In this document: piece by piece, positions 42,723-49,400 of the stretch
Numbering within the stretch: position 1 is the first letter of the stretch
Layout of the letters: each line of letters begins with the position of its first letter
NCBI GenBank assembly: GCA_964618455.1
Contig: CAZUAQ010000032.1
Coordinates: forward strand, 1-64,000
Length of the DNA: 64,000 nt
Direction: 5' to 3'
From: CAZUAQ01 sp964618455
Lineage (GTDB): Bacteria; Planctomycetota; Phycisphaerae; UBA1845; PWPN01
Position numbers and translations under genes: made by a program
Notes under the pieces: model-generated
The model's input: only the letters and a program-made list of their open reading frames with translations
Database searches by the model: none
What the model was told of the DNA's origin: nothing

Positions 42723-45542
42723 ATGTCAGGTTTCAACTTTGGAAAACAGAAGAGCTCCTATCTTGTGAGCTTGCTCGGGTTCGGGCTGCTCAGCCTGGCC
42801 GTTGCGCTAATGGGTATGGAATGTCCTCAGGCCGGCGACAGCGATGGTGACGGTGTCGCCGATGCCGAAGACAACTGCCCGTCGCTCGCGAATGCCGATC
42901 AGGCGGATGCCGACGGCGACGGCGCCGGCGATGCATGCGACGATTGCCCGAACGATGCCGACGACGATGCCGACGGTGACGGCGTCTGCGGCGACGTGGA
43001 CAACTGCCCCGCCGATGCGAATGCCGGCCAGGGCGACAGCGACGGTGACGGCGTGGGCGATGCCTGCGACGATTGCCCGAGCGATCCGGATAACGACGCC
43101 GACGGCGACGGGATCTGCGGTGACGTGGACAACTGCCCGGACGATGCGAATGCCGGTCAGGGCGACAGCGACGGTGACGGCGTGGGCGATGCCTGCGATG
43201 ACACCGACGACAGTGTCGCCGTGAGTGCCGGCGATGATGATACCGCGGGTGGTGGCACGACGGTCAATCTGACCGCCCTGGTGACCAACGGCACCGCGCC
43301 CTTTACGTTCAGCTGGCAGGTGACGGCCACGGGCGATGCCGGTACGGCCACGCTCAACAATGCCGACACGCAGACGCCGAGCGTCGACTTCTCGAGTGAC
43401 GCCGAAGGCACCTTCACGCTGGAAGTCACCGTGACGGATGCGAACGGCAACTCCGCTTCGGACAGTGTGGACTATGAACTGACGCCTTCGGGTTCTTCCG
43501 CGTCGCTCACGTTCACGCTCAACATCGACAACCTCACGGGTACCGATGGCGATGACACCTTCACCGCTCCTTCCGAGTTGGTGGGTGGTGTTCAGACCGC
43601 GACGCTGCAGACGGCTGACCGGGCCGCAGGTGGTGCGGGCACGGATACCCTCAACTCGATTCACCCGGCCGCGACGAACTTCACGCCCGCGGCGACCACG
43701 GGTATCGAAATCTGGAACCTGTCGCTGTTCGCGAACCTGACGTTCGCGGCGGCCAACGTGACCGGTGTCACCGAGATCAACTCGGTGGACAGCACGGGCA
43801 ACCTGACGGTCACCGGCCTGGGCGCTCTGCCCGACTTCGGTCTCATGGGCACGGGTGCGGCGCAGTTGCTGCCGACACTGACCACGGCGGCGACCTCGGC
43901 GGCTGATGATGATTGCACGCTCTCGCTGAGCGGCGTGACGGCCGGCAGCGTGTTTACCTTCACGACCGGTGCCGCCAACGGTATCGAGACGTTGGACATC
44001 GTGAGCAGTGGCGGCGTGGACAACGTGCTGACCACTCTCGGCCAGACGACCGGTACCTCGCTGGTGACCTGCAACGTCACGGGCGACACCAGCCTGCAGA
44101 TCGTGAACGCGCTTCCCGCCACGATCACCACGGTGGATGCCAATGCGTTTACCGGCAACCTCGATGTCATCCTGCCCGCCACGAACACTACGGTGACCGG
44201 TGGTACGGGTGACGACATCATCGGCATGGGTGCCAACTACACGACGGACGACACCTTGGACGGTGGTGACGGGACGGACGCCCTCGAGTTGGACAACACC
44301 GATGCGAACGTCGGCACGACGGCGCAGGCGAACGTAACCAACTTCGAGACCCTGACCATCACGGAACTGTTCACTGGGACGACCACGACGAGCAGCTTCG
44401 GCTCGATCACGACGGTCAACCTTGATGTCGGTATGAATGCGGGTGCCCTGACGGTGCCGGCCAGTTCGACGGTCAATTACGGTGAGGAAGGCACGAACAC
44501 CGCGACAAGTACTGGAGCCAGCGGCATCACGGTCTCGGGCGTCGGCATCAGTGATTCGCTCACCCTGGCGTTGAACGACGCCGATACGGGTGTGGCTCAG
44601 ACGGTCACGGTCACGGGCGTGGAAACCCTCGACCTCCAGTCCAACCTGGACCTGGACGGCACGGCGGCGGATACCGTTGCGGGCACGAACCGCATCGGCA
44701 ACCTGACCATGGTGCCGACGGCCGGCAACGGCACGATCAACGTCACGGGTACTGAGGATCTGACGGTGGCCTTGGTGATCACGGCGGGCACGATCAATGC
44801 CGGCTCGTTCACCGAGAACCTGCTGATGACCCTCAATACCACGGGTGCGACGACCACGTCGACGACGGCGACCGGGATCACCGGCGGTGCCGGCAACGAT
44901 ATCCTGGTCGGATCCACGGGTGCCGATACCATGTCGGCCGGTGGTGGTAACAACCAGGTACAGCCTGGCCGGGGCATCGACTTCGTCAGTTTCGACTCGG
45001 GCAGCAATATCCTCGATCTCGAAGACCTGGCGGTGGCCCAGGCCATCGCGGCGAATCGTGTCACGGCGACGGGTCTGACCTTCAGTGGGACGACCTACTC
45101 GACGACCAACGAGGAAGACGGTATCCGGTTCGACAACCTCGGTACGCTGGGTGACCTGTCGGACGGTGCGGTGGCTGCGGAGTTCCAGACGGTGACGACG
45201 CCGGGGAACTACACGATGGCTGCCGGCCAGAGTGTCCTCGAGCTGGCCTTCGAGTTCTCGCCGGCGGCGAATCTCGGTGCCGGTGGTGCCAACGAACTCA
45301 ACGGTACGACGCTGCTGAGCGCGGCGGGTGCCTTGACGGGCACGACGGCCGCCACCATCACGACGGCGAACGCCGATGACGACATCGTCATCATCGCCTA
45401 CCAGGGCGACGATGCCTACATCTACCATGGTAATGGTGGGGGTGGTAACACGGCCCTGGTCGCCGCTGAGATCAATCTCATCGCGATTATCAGTGGTGGT
45501 GTCACGGTCGGTGGCATCAACGTCGACAACGTCCTGAACTAA
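42723..45542 (+). CDS. Thrombospondin type-3 / S-layer-like RTX surface protein
   Basis: 939 residues. The N-terminus (KSSYLVSLLGFGLLSLAVALMGMEC) is a signal peptide ending at a Cys at 34, possibly lipidated although GMEC is not a standard lipobox. Residues about 38-160 are Ca-binding thrombospondin type-3 repeats (DSDGDGVADAEDNCP, DADGDGAGDACDDCP and so on), then an Ig-like domain (165-258, TAPFTFSWQVTATG). The remaining 680 residues begin TFTLNIDNLTGTDGDDTF, then ADRAAGGAGTDTLN and repeats of 'xVTGVExLxL', and contain GGAGNDILVGSTGADTMSAGGGNNQV. This is the layout of RTX-type S-layer proteins such as Caulobacter RsaA. Thr, Gly, Asp and Asn dominate; the body has almost no Cys or Lys. A strong GGGAGG site and a dedicated terminator suggest high expression. 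Confidence 0.85.
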   Translation: MSGFNFGKQKSSYLVSLLGFGLLSLAVALMGMECPQAGDSDGDGVADAEDNCPSLANADQADADGDGAGDACDDCPNDADDDADGDGVCGDVDNCPADANAGQGDSDGDGVGDACDDCPSDPDNDADGDGICGDVDNCPDDANAGQGDSDGDGVGDACDDTDDSVAVSAGDDDTAGGGTTVNLTALVTNGTAPFTFSWQVTATGDAGTATLNNADTQTPSVDFSSDAEGTFTLEVTVTDANGNSASDSVDYELTPSGSSASLTFTLNIDNLTGTDGDDTFTAPSELVGGVQTATLQTADRAAGGAGTDTLNSIHPAATNFTPAATTGIEIWNLSLFANLTFAAANVTGVTEINSVDSTGNLTVTGLGALPDFGLMGTGAAQLLPTLTTAATSAADDDCTLSLSGVTAGSVFTFTTGAANGIETLDIVSSGGVDNVLTTLGQTTGTSLVTCNVTGDTSLQIVNALPATITTVDANAFTGNLDVILPATNTTVTGGTGDDIIGMGANYTTDDTLDGGDGTDALELDNTDANVGTTAQANVTNFETLTITELFTGTTTTSSFGSITTVNLDVGMNAGALTVPASSTVNYGEEGTNTATSTGASGITVSGVGISDSLTLALNDADTGVAQTVTVTGVETLDLQSNLDLDGTAADTVAGTNRIGNLTMVPTAGNGTINVTGTEDLTVALVITAGTINAGSFTENLLMTLNTTGATTTSTTATGITGGAGNDILVGSTGADTMSAGGGNNQVQPGRGIDFVSFDSGSNILDLEDLAVAQAIAANRVTATGLTFSGTTYSTTNEEDGIRFDNLGTLGDLSDGAVAAEFQTVTTPGNYTMAAGQSVLELAFEFSPAANLGAGGANELNGTTLLSAAGALTGTTAATITTANADDDIVIIAYQGDDAYIYHGNGGGGNTALVAAEINLIAIISGGVTVGGINVDNVLN
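43023..43198 (+). repeat. 129-bp coding repeat (thrombospondin type-3 units)
   Basis: The DNA from about 43023 repeats with a period of 129 bases (43 codons): GGCGACAGCGACGGTGACGG occurs at about 43031 and 43160 with near-identical flanks, continuing to GGCGATGCCTGCGA. A third, more diverged unit starts near 42840. Near identity at the DNA level points to recent duplication. Confidence 0.75.
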
Positions 45543-45601
45543 GGGTTGACGACGCTCTGCTTCGGTGGAGCTTCACCTCGACCTTTTGACTCTGTCTTAC
45601 C

Positions 45602-45640
45602 CGGGAGCCTGGCGACCATCGGTTGTCAGGCTCCCGCTCT
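45602..45640 (+). terminator. Terminator after the S-layer-like gene
   Basis: CGGGAGCCTG (45602-45611) pairs perfectly with CAGGCTCCCG (45627-45636), extended inward by partly wobble-paired GCGACC / GGTTGTC, then CTCTATT. Lies 60 bases after the stop. The T-run is short. Confidence 0.75.
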
Positions 45641-45662
45641 ATTGATGGCCAAGGGATGCGTG

Positions 45663-46862
45663 ATGATGCCGCAGGAAGTGAGTCGTAGGGAAATGTCCAT
45701 CCAGCCCAGGTCCCTTCACAGAAGCGTAGTCCTCTTTTTCCTAATGATCGGATGGGCCGAAGTGCATGCCCAGGTTTCGCCCTCGGGTCCCAGCGTGACG
45801 CCACCGGCTGCCGTCGAGATCGAGGAGCCTGAAGACGTCGATGAGGCCCTACAGGATGTTCGTGAAGCCGCGGAGCCGGACACAGCGGCCCGCACGCGGC
45901 CATCGGACGAGTCACCAAATGGCGAGCCGCTACGGTCCGAGACCCCTGCCGGGGAGATCGTGGATCCCATCCCGCCTGTCGGCTCGGTTTCCGCACCGGT
46001 CGTTCGCTATCGGGGTGTCCCGTTGGAGGAGGCCTGGCGCGATCTGGCCGCGAAGGCCGGCGTCGTGGCAGTGCTGGACCCATCCCTGCCTGCCGATGTC
46101 CGGCAGCAGCGGATCCGGCTGGAGACGCGTCATCTTGATGCGGAACAGGCGTTGCGCTGGCTCGGGCGCGTGGCGGGGCTGGAGGTGATCGAACGGGAGG
46201 GGGTCTATTGGGCGGGGCCTGCGCACGCCGCGCCTCACGCATGGCAGATCGCGAGCGCATCGCCGGCCCAGGACGGTCTCGCCGACGCCCGCCGGCAACG
46301 GGCGGAGATCGATTGGCTCGACTCGCCCCTGAGCCGGGTGAAGCGGGACGTGTCCGAGCACTTCGCGATCGACCTGATCTACGCACCGGCGATCCTGACC
46401 GATCAGCCGCTCATCTCGGGGACGCTCAATTCGGCCGGTCTGGACGACGTGCTCGCGTTGGTCGAAGACAAGCTGAACGCCCAAGCGGTCTTCGCGGACG
46501 CCGCCTGCTGGATGCAGCCCAGGGAAGCCCCTTGGCCCCGGTGGCTGCGTCGCGCGTCGAACCTGGCTGGGGAACGGTCCGGGATTCGTCCCGGGGAACG
46601 CGCGACGCCGCGCGCTTCCACCATGATCCGGGTGGATCGCGGTGTGTCCTCATGGCGCGAATTGACCGAGGGCATTCAGCGCCAGGGGGGACGTGTCCGA
46701 TGGGACCTGTCGGCGAACCCGGTCTACCCCGAACCGGCGGCACACGGGACCCTCGAGGAGATTCTGGTGGCGGCGCAGATGCTTGGGCGGCTGAGCTGTG
46801 ATCGGACGAAAGCGGGCGATCAGGGAGTCGTCTGGAGCGTGCGAATTCTGCCGGAACATTAG
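45663..46862 (+). CDS. Exported protein with two secretin-N/STN-like domains
   Basis: 399 residues from ATG 45663 (AAGGG nine bases upstream; a second ATG follows immediately). Signal peptide SLHRSVVLFFLMIGWAEVHAQ, then a Pro/Glu-rich linker. Residues about 115-185 (VRYRGVPLEEAWRDLAAKAG...VVAVLDPSLP...LDAEQALRWLGRVAGLEVIE) and about 220-290 (DSPLSRVKRDVSEHFAID...DQPLISGTLNSAGLDDVLAL) both have the short 'STN' fold of secretins and TonB receptors: strand, helix beginning PLxxAL, hydrophobic strand, then L..AL..LL. No secretin pore follows. A third half-unit ends the protein (SWRELTEGIQRQGGRVRWDL). It probably binds another envelope component. It lies 120 bases downstream of the S-layer-like gene. 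Confidence 0.72.
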   Translation: MMPQEVSRREMSIQPRSLHRSVVLFFLMIGWAEVHAQVSPSGPSVTPPAAVEIEEPEDVDEALQDVREAAEPDTAARTRPSDESPNGEPLRSETPAGEIVDPIPPVGSVSAPVVRYRGVPLEEAWRDLAAKAGVVAVLDPSLPADVRQQRIRLETRHLDAEQALRWLGRVAGLEVIEREGVYWAGPAHAAPHAWQIASASPAQDGLADARRQRAEIDWLDSPLSRVKRDVSEHFAIDLIYAPAILTDQPLISGTLNSAGLDDVLALVEDKLNAQAVFADAACWMQPREAPWPRWLRRASNLAGERSGIRPGERATPRASTMIRVDRGVSSWRELTEGIQRQGGRVRWDLSANPVYPEPAAHGTLEEILVAAQMLGRLSCDRTKAGDQGVVWSVRILPEH

Positions 46863-46896
46863 ACTGGGCGGATTCTGCCGGATTCGCTTTTTTTCC

Positions 46897-46925
46897 TTGA
46901 CGATATCGGGAATGCCGCTTAGATT
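46897..46925 (+). promoter_or_regulatory. Promoter ahead of the poly-Asp gene
   Basis: TTGACG (46897-46902), 17-base spacer, TAGATT (46920-46925). The same -10 variant occurs in the STAS promoter at 3772. A T-rich run (ctttttttcc) precedes it and may end the upstream transcript. Confidence 0.6.
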
Positions 46926-47024
46926 TCCGCGCGTGTGTGAGGAATGGGCATGGAGCGGGGAAATCGGGCTCCAGGAAACGCATCGGTTTGTTCGACATAG
47001 GGATGAGATAAGTCACAGCAAGAC

Positions 47025-47285
47025 GTGGAGGCTGCGAGGGTGTGCCAAGTGCTTGAAGGGACGCAGAACGAGTGGATACAGAGTGTTCCATTGTGGATGG
47101 ATCTGGAGGGATTCCGGCCACATCAGCTGTCTCCCGTGGATGACGATGACGATGATGACGACGATTTCTTTGATGATGACGACGACGATGACTTCGATGA
47201 TGACGACGACTTTGACGAATTCGATGACGATGACGACGATGATGATTTCGACGACGAAGATCTCGACGAAGACGACAAGTATTGA
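47025..47285 (+). CDS. Poly-aspartate protein (start uncertain)
   Basis: Up to 86 residues from GTG 47025, or 62 from ATG 47097; neither has a good ribosome site. The last 50 residues are almost only Asp with regularly placed Phe: blocks of seven to nine Asp separated by FF, F, FDEF and F, ending DEDLDEDDKY. Codons alternate freely between GAT and GAC, so the tract is not a simple triplet expansion and looks selected at the protein level. No signal peptide is visible. Such a chain could bind Ca2+ or other cations, or act as a nucleic-acid mimic. The other two frames would give Met/Thr or Arg-rich nonsense. Confidence 0.55.
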   Translation: MEAARVCQVLEGTQNEWIQSVPLWMDLEGFRPHQLSPVDDDDDDDDDFFDDDDDDDFDDDDDFDEFDDDDDDDDFDDEDLDEDDKY

Positions 47286-47349
47286 GCCCGGCGTCTGAGG
47301 AGTCTTGCATCGTACGGACGTCTGGTGGTGACCTTCGCAATTGGAAGAT

Positions 47350-47379
47350 GACCCGAGTGGCCTCTCGCCGGCTCGGGTC
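47350..47379 (+). terminator. Hairpin between poly-Asp gene and next gene
   Basis: GACCCGAG (47350-47357) and CTCGGGTC (47372-47379) form a perfect 8-bp stem, with GGC/GCC able to pair inside. No T-run follows. It ends 20 bases before the next GTG start, so it could also act as a translational control element. Confidence 0.45.
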
Positions 47380-47398
47380 CCGTTGAAATGAGGGTGTT

Positions 47399-47719
47399 GT
47401 GGCCGAAGCTTATGACGGGCCGGAACGAAGGAAGAGCGAACGCCGCAGTCCGGTGGACCGTCGCAGCGGGCTCGAACGCCGCCGGGGTCCGGGACGTCGC
47501 CGAAGCGATACACGCCGTGAAGCCGAAGAGGGCGAGATGACCGATGAACTCCTCGAGTTCGTCATGGCCATCGACGAATACAAGAGCCTCAACAACCGAC
47601 GGTTCCCCTCCTGGAGCGAGGTCTTCGAGGTGATTCGCTACCTGGGCTATCGCAAGGTCGCTGACCGCGGTTCCCATATCGATCGTCCCTCCTCCGGTCC
47701 TCCAGAAGACGCGGATTAG
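47399..47719 (+). CDS. Small protein with Glu-Arg-Arg repeats and helical C-terminal domain
   Basis: 106 residues from GTG 47399. The N-terminal third is a run of ERR/DRR units (PERRKSERRSPVDRRSGLER), a low-complexity basic motif found at the start of many bacterial signalling or PilZ-related proteins. The rest (EMTDELLEFVMAIDEYKSLN, then FPSWSEVFEVIRYLGYRKVA) is a compact helical domain that I recall as conserved in planctomycetes, with no assigned function. A GAGGG segment a few bases upstream is a weak ribosome site. Confidence 0.7.
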   Translation: MAEAYDGPERRKSERRSPVDRRSGLERRRGPGRRRSDTRREAEEGEMTDELLEFVMAIDEYKSLNNRRFPSWSEVFEVIRYLGYRKVADRGSHIDRPSSGPPEDAD

Positions 47720-47811
47720 TCTTTCCGACGCATCGCATCGGTCCCTTTCGCACCGGGCGCCGGCACCCCGCCGGAGGGCATTCCTGACAGCCCTGTCGAT
47801 CCAAGAATGTG

Positions 47812-47938
47812 TGTGAGAAGCTCTTCCAGAGAATGGGACGGTACCCGTTTGGCATTCTTCTCACGTGCTGCGCAACTAATCCTCCCGATGTAGGCTATCC
47901 CTTCCTGCAAAACGGGGACGGTCCCTGAGCTTCTCACA
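47812..47938. repeat. 127-bp palindromic element (REP/MITE-like)
   Basis: Ends are exact 12-bp inverted repeats, TGTGAGAAGCTC (47812-47823) and GAGCTTCTCACA (47927-47938). Inside them GGGACGGTACCCGTTT (47835-47850) matches the reverse complement of AAAACGGGGACGGTCCC (47909-47925) at about 14 of 16 positions. The whole can fold as one long hairpin. No coding capacity. It fills most of the 322-base gap between the two genes. Confidence 0.75.
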
Positions 47939-47962
47939 TACATTCAAAATCCTCCTTTTGAG

Positions 47963-47989
47963 CTGACGTCATTTCGCTTGTGATATAAT
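47963..47989 (+). promoter_or_regulatory. Promoter candidate for the 48042 gene
   Basis: Perfect TATAAT at 47984-47989. The best -35 is CTGACG (47963-47968) with a short 15-base spacer. Located 53 bases before the start codon. Confidence 0.45.
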
Positions 47990-48041
47990 GGGTGGTGGTG
48001 ACGCGCCTGTACCAACGCTGCGATGCAGACCGGGACCCGTT

Positions 48042-48689
48042 ATGAGTGAAGTCATTCTTGCCATTCACGTGATCGTGCTGCTCGCGCCGGCAGCCATTTA
48101 CTTCGTGGTGCTCGGCCTGCTGAACAGCCAGATGCATCCGTTGATGATCGAGGGGCGTCGCGACGGTCTGCTGCTCTTCCTGGTCGCGATTCCGATCCTG
48201 GCGACCCTCGGCTCGGCCCTGATCGCTCAAGGGCTCCGGTGGCCCGCAGTCGGTGTCACGCTGCTGATCACCGCCGGAGTCGCCTGGCTGCTGCCCCGCC
48301 GAGGCACCTCCTGGGTGATTTACAACATCAGCGCGGGACGATGTCTTCGGGTACTCGAGAAGACGGCACGCGATGTCGGGGGGCGGCTGGTATCGACATC
48401 TGACGGGTGGCGGCTGGAAGGCCCCGGGATTCTTCTGCGGCTGGATACGCTCTCCTGGTTACGCAATGCGACGTTGACCTTCATGCCGGGCAGTTCCTCG
48501 GCCGGTGCGGAGAGGGAGCGCTTTCTCATGCACTTCCGCCGCCGGCTCGAAGCGGAAGCGGATTTGCCCTCGGCGGCGGGGGCGGCCATGGTCATGGTGG
48601 GCGTCGCGCTGCTGGGCATTCCCATGTGGTTCGCCGTGCACCATGCCGAGACGCTGGTCGAAGCGGTCCGGGATTGGATTTTCGCCTGA
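48042..48689 (+). CDS. Membrane protein of unknown function
   Basis: 215 residues from ATG 48042. Three N-terminal hydrophobic segments (EVILAIHVIVLLAPAAIYFVVLGLL, LLLFLVAIPILATLGSALIA, WPAVGVTLLITAGVAWLLP) precede a soluble domain of about 90 residues (NISAGRCLRVLEKTARDVGGRLVSTSDGWRLEGPGI, quoted in part) and a final C-terminal helix (AAMVMVGVALLGIPMWFAV). I do not recognise a family. Its position before the 48847 and 49401 genes, all plus strand, suggests a local group of envelope proteins, though separate promoter-like sequences precede each. Confidence 0.75.
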   Translation: MSEVILAIHVIVLLAPAAIYFVVLGLLNSQMHPLMIEGRRDGLLLFLVAIPILATLGSALIAQGLRWPAVGVTLLITAGVAWLLPRRGTSWVIYNISAGRCLRVLEKTARDVGGRLVSTSDGWRLEGPGILLRLDTLSWLRNATLTFMPGSSSAGAERERFLMHFRRRLEAEADLPSAAGAAMVMVGVALLGIPMWFAVHHAETLVEAVRDWIFA

Positions 48690-48732
48690 TCGGGGAGCCA
48701 TCGCCCGGTCAACGCTATCGTGGCGGACCGGG

Positions 48733-48761
48733 TTTGCATGACCTTGGGGCAGGGGTATAAT
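48733..48761 (+). promoter_or_regulatory. Promoter candidate for the 48847 gene
   Basis: TTTGCA (48733-48738), 17-base spacer, perfect TATAAT (48756-48761), 86 bases before the GTG start. Confidence 0.6.
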
Positions 48762-48846
48762 TCAATGGAGAAACGGGTGGGCTCCTCGGCCCGCCCTGCG
48801 AACCGGATGGTAGCCTTCCCGTGCTTTTTCAACCCGAGGTCCACTC

Positions 48847-49347
48847 GTGACGATCCGCGAAACCGACATTCAGAGGGAAGGCGTGCCTTCACGCCCCGCC
48901 GAGGTGCGGGTCATTCGGGAAGGCAGTCGGACGGCGACCTGGTTGGCCGTCGTGCTGCTGGCCGTGATCGCCACCGCGTTGATCGTCCGGCAGGATGACC
49001 GCGGCCTGTTGTCTCAGGCCCGCGCGCAGTCGGGTTTCACCGGTGCCGCCGGTGTCTTCGCGTTCACCGGGCAGATCTCGCGAGATACCTTCGGCCTGTT
49101 CATGGTGGATGTCGACTCCGGGACGGTCTGGTGCTACGAAATGGAAAAGAGTGTGAGCGGGGAGTACGCCTTGCGCCTTGTGGCGGCGCGAAGCTGGATC
49201 TTCGACCGCTACCTCGAAGAGTTCAACTGTGCCGCACCGACACCCGGCGCGGTGCGCATGATGGTCAGCCAACAGGATTCGCACCGCAACAGCGAGGGGG
49301 GAGCGGAAAGCTCCGGGCTGGAGGCGATTACTCCAGCCAACCCGTGA
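48847..49347 (+). CDS. Single-pass membrane protein, planctomycete conserved type
   Basis: 166 residues from a GTG at 48847. A short cytoplasmic N-terminus precedes one helix (TATWLAVVLLAVIATALIV, about 29-47). The extracytoplasmic part contains AAGVFAFTGQISRDTFGLFMVDVDSGTVWCYEM and LRLVAARSWIFDRYLEEFNC (each quoted within limits), a strand-rich pattern (G-x-F-A-x-x-G ... x-L-F-x-V-D-x-x-x-x-x-I/V-W-x-Y) that I recall in planctomycete proteins. The beta-propeller-like single blade suggests a binding role. It ends 53 bases before the next gene and is probably co-transcribed with it. Confidence 0.72.
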   Translation: MTIRETDIQREGVPSRPAEVRVIREGSRTATWLAVVLLAVIATALIVRQDDRGLLSQARAQSGFTGAAGVFAFTGQISRDTFGLFMVDVDSGTVWCYEMEKSVSGEYALRLVAARSWIFDRYLEEFNCAAPTPGAVRMMVSQQDSHRNSEGGAESSGLEAITPANP

Positions 49348-49400
49348 TGATCCATCGAGGAATGGCGCGAGAGGCGTGACTACAGAGAGGTGTTCCGACC

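Noticed and set aside
42807..45428. Very long open frame (873 codons) antisense to the S-layer-like gene
   Set aside because: Arg/Val/His-rich translation typical of the complementary strand of high-GC, GNC-codon-rich genes; no family motif. The plus-strand frame has a signal peptide and repeats.
47130..47283. Microsatellite-only GAT/GAC tract
   Set aside because: Asp codons alternate irregularly and Phe codons are regularly placed, with a clean stop, so a protein-level explanation is better. I keep it as a CDS of moderate confidence.
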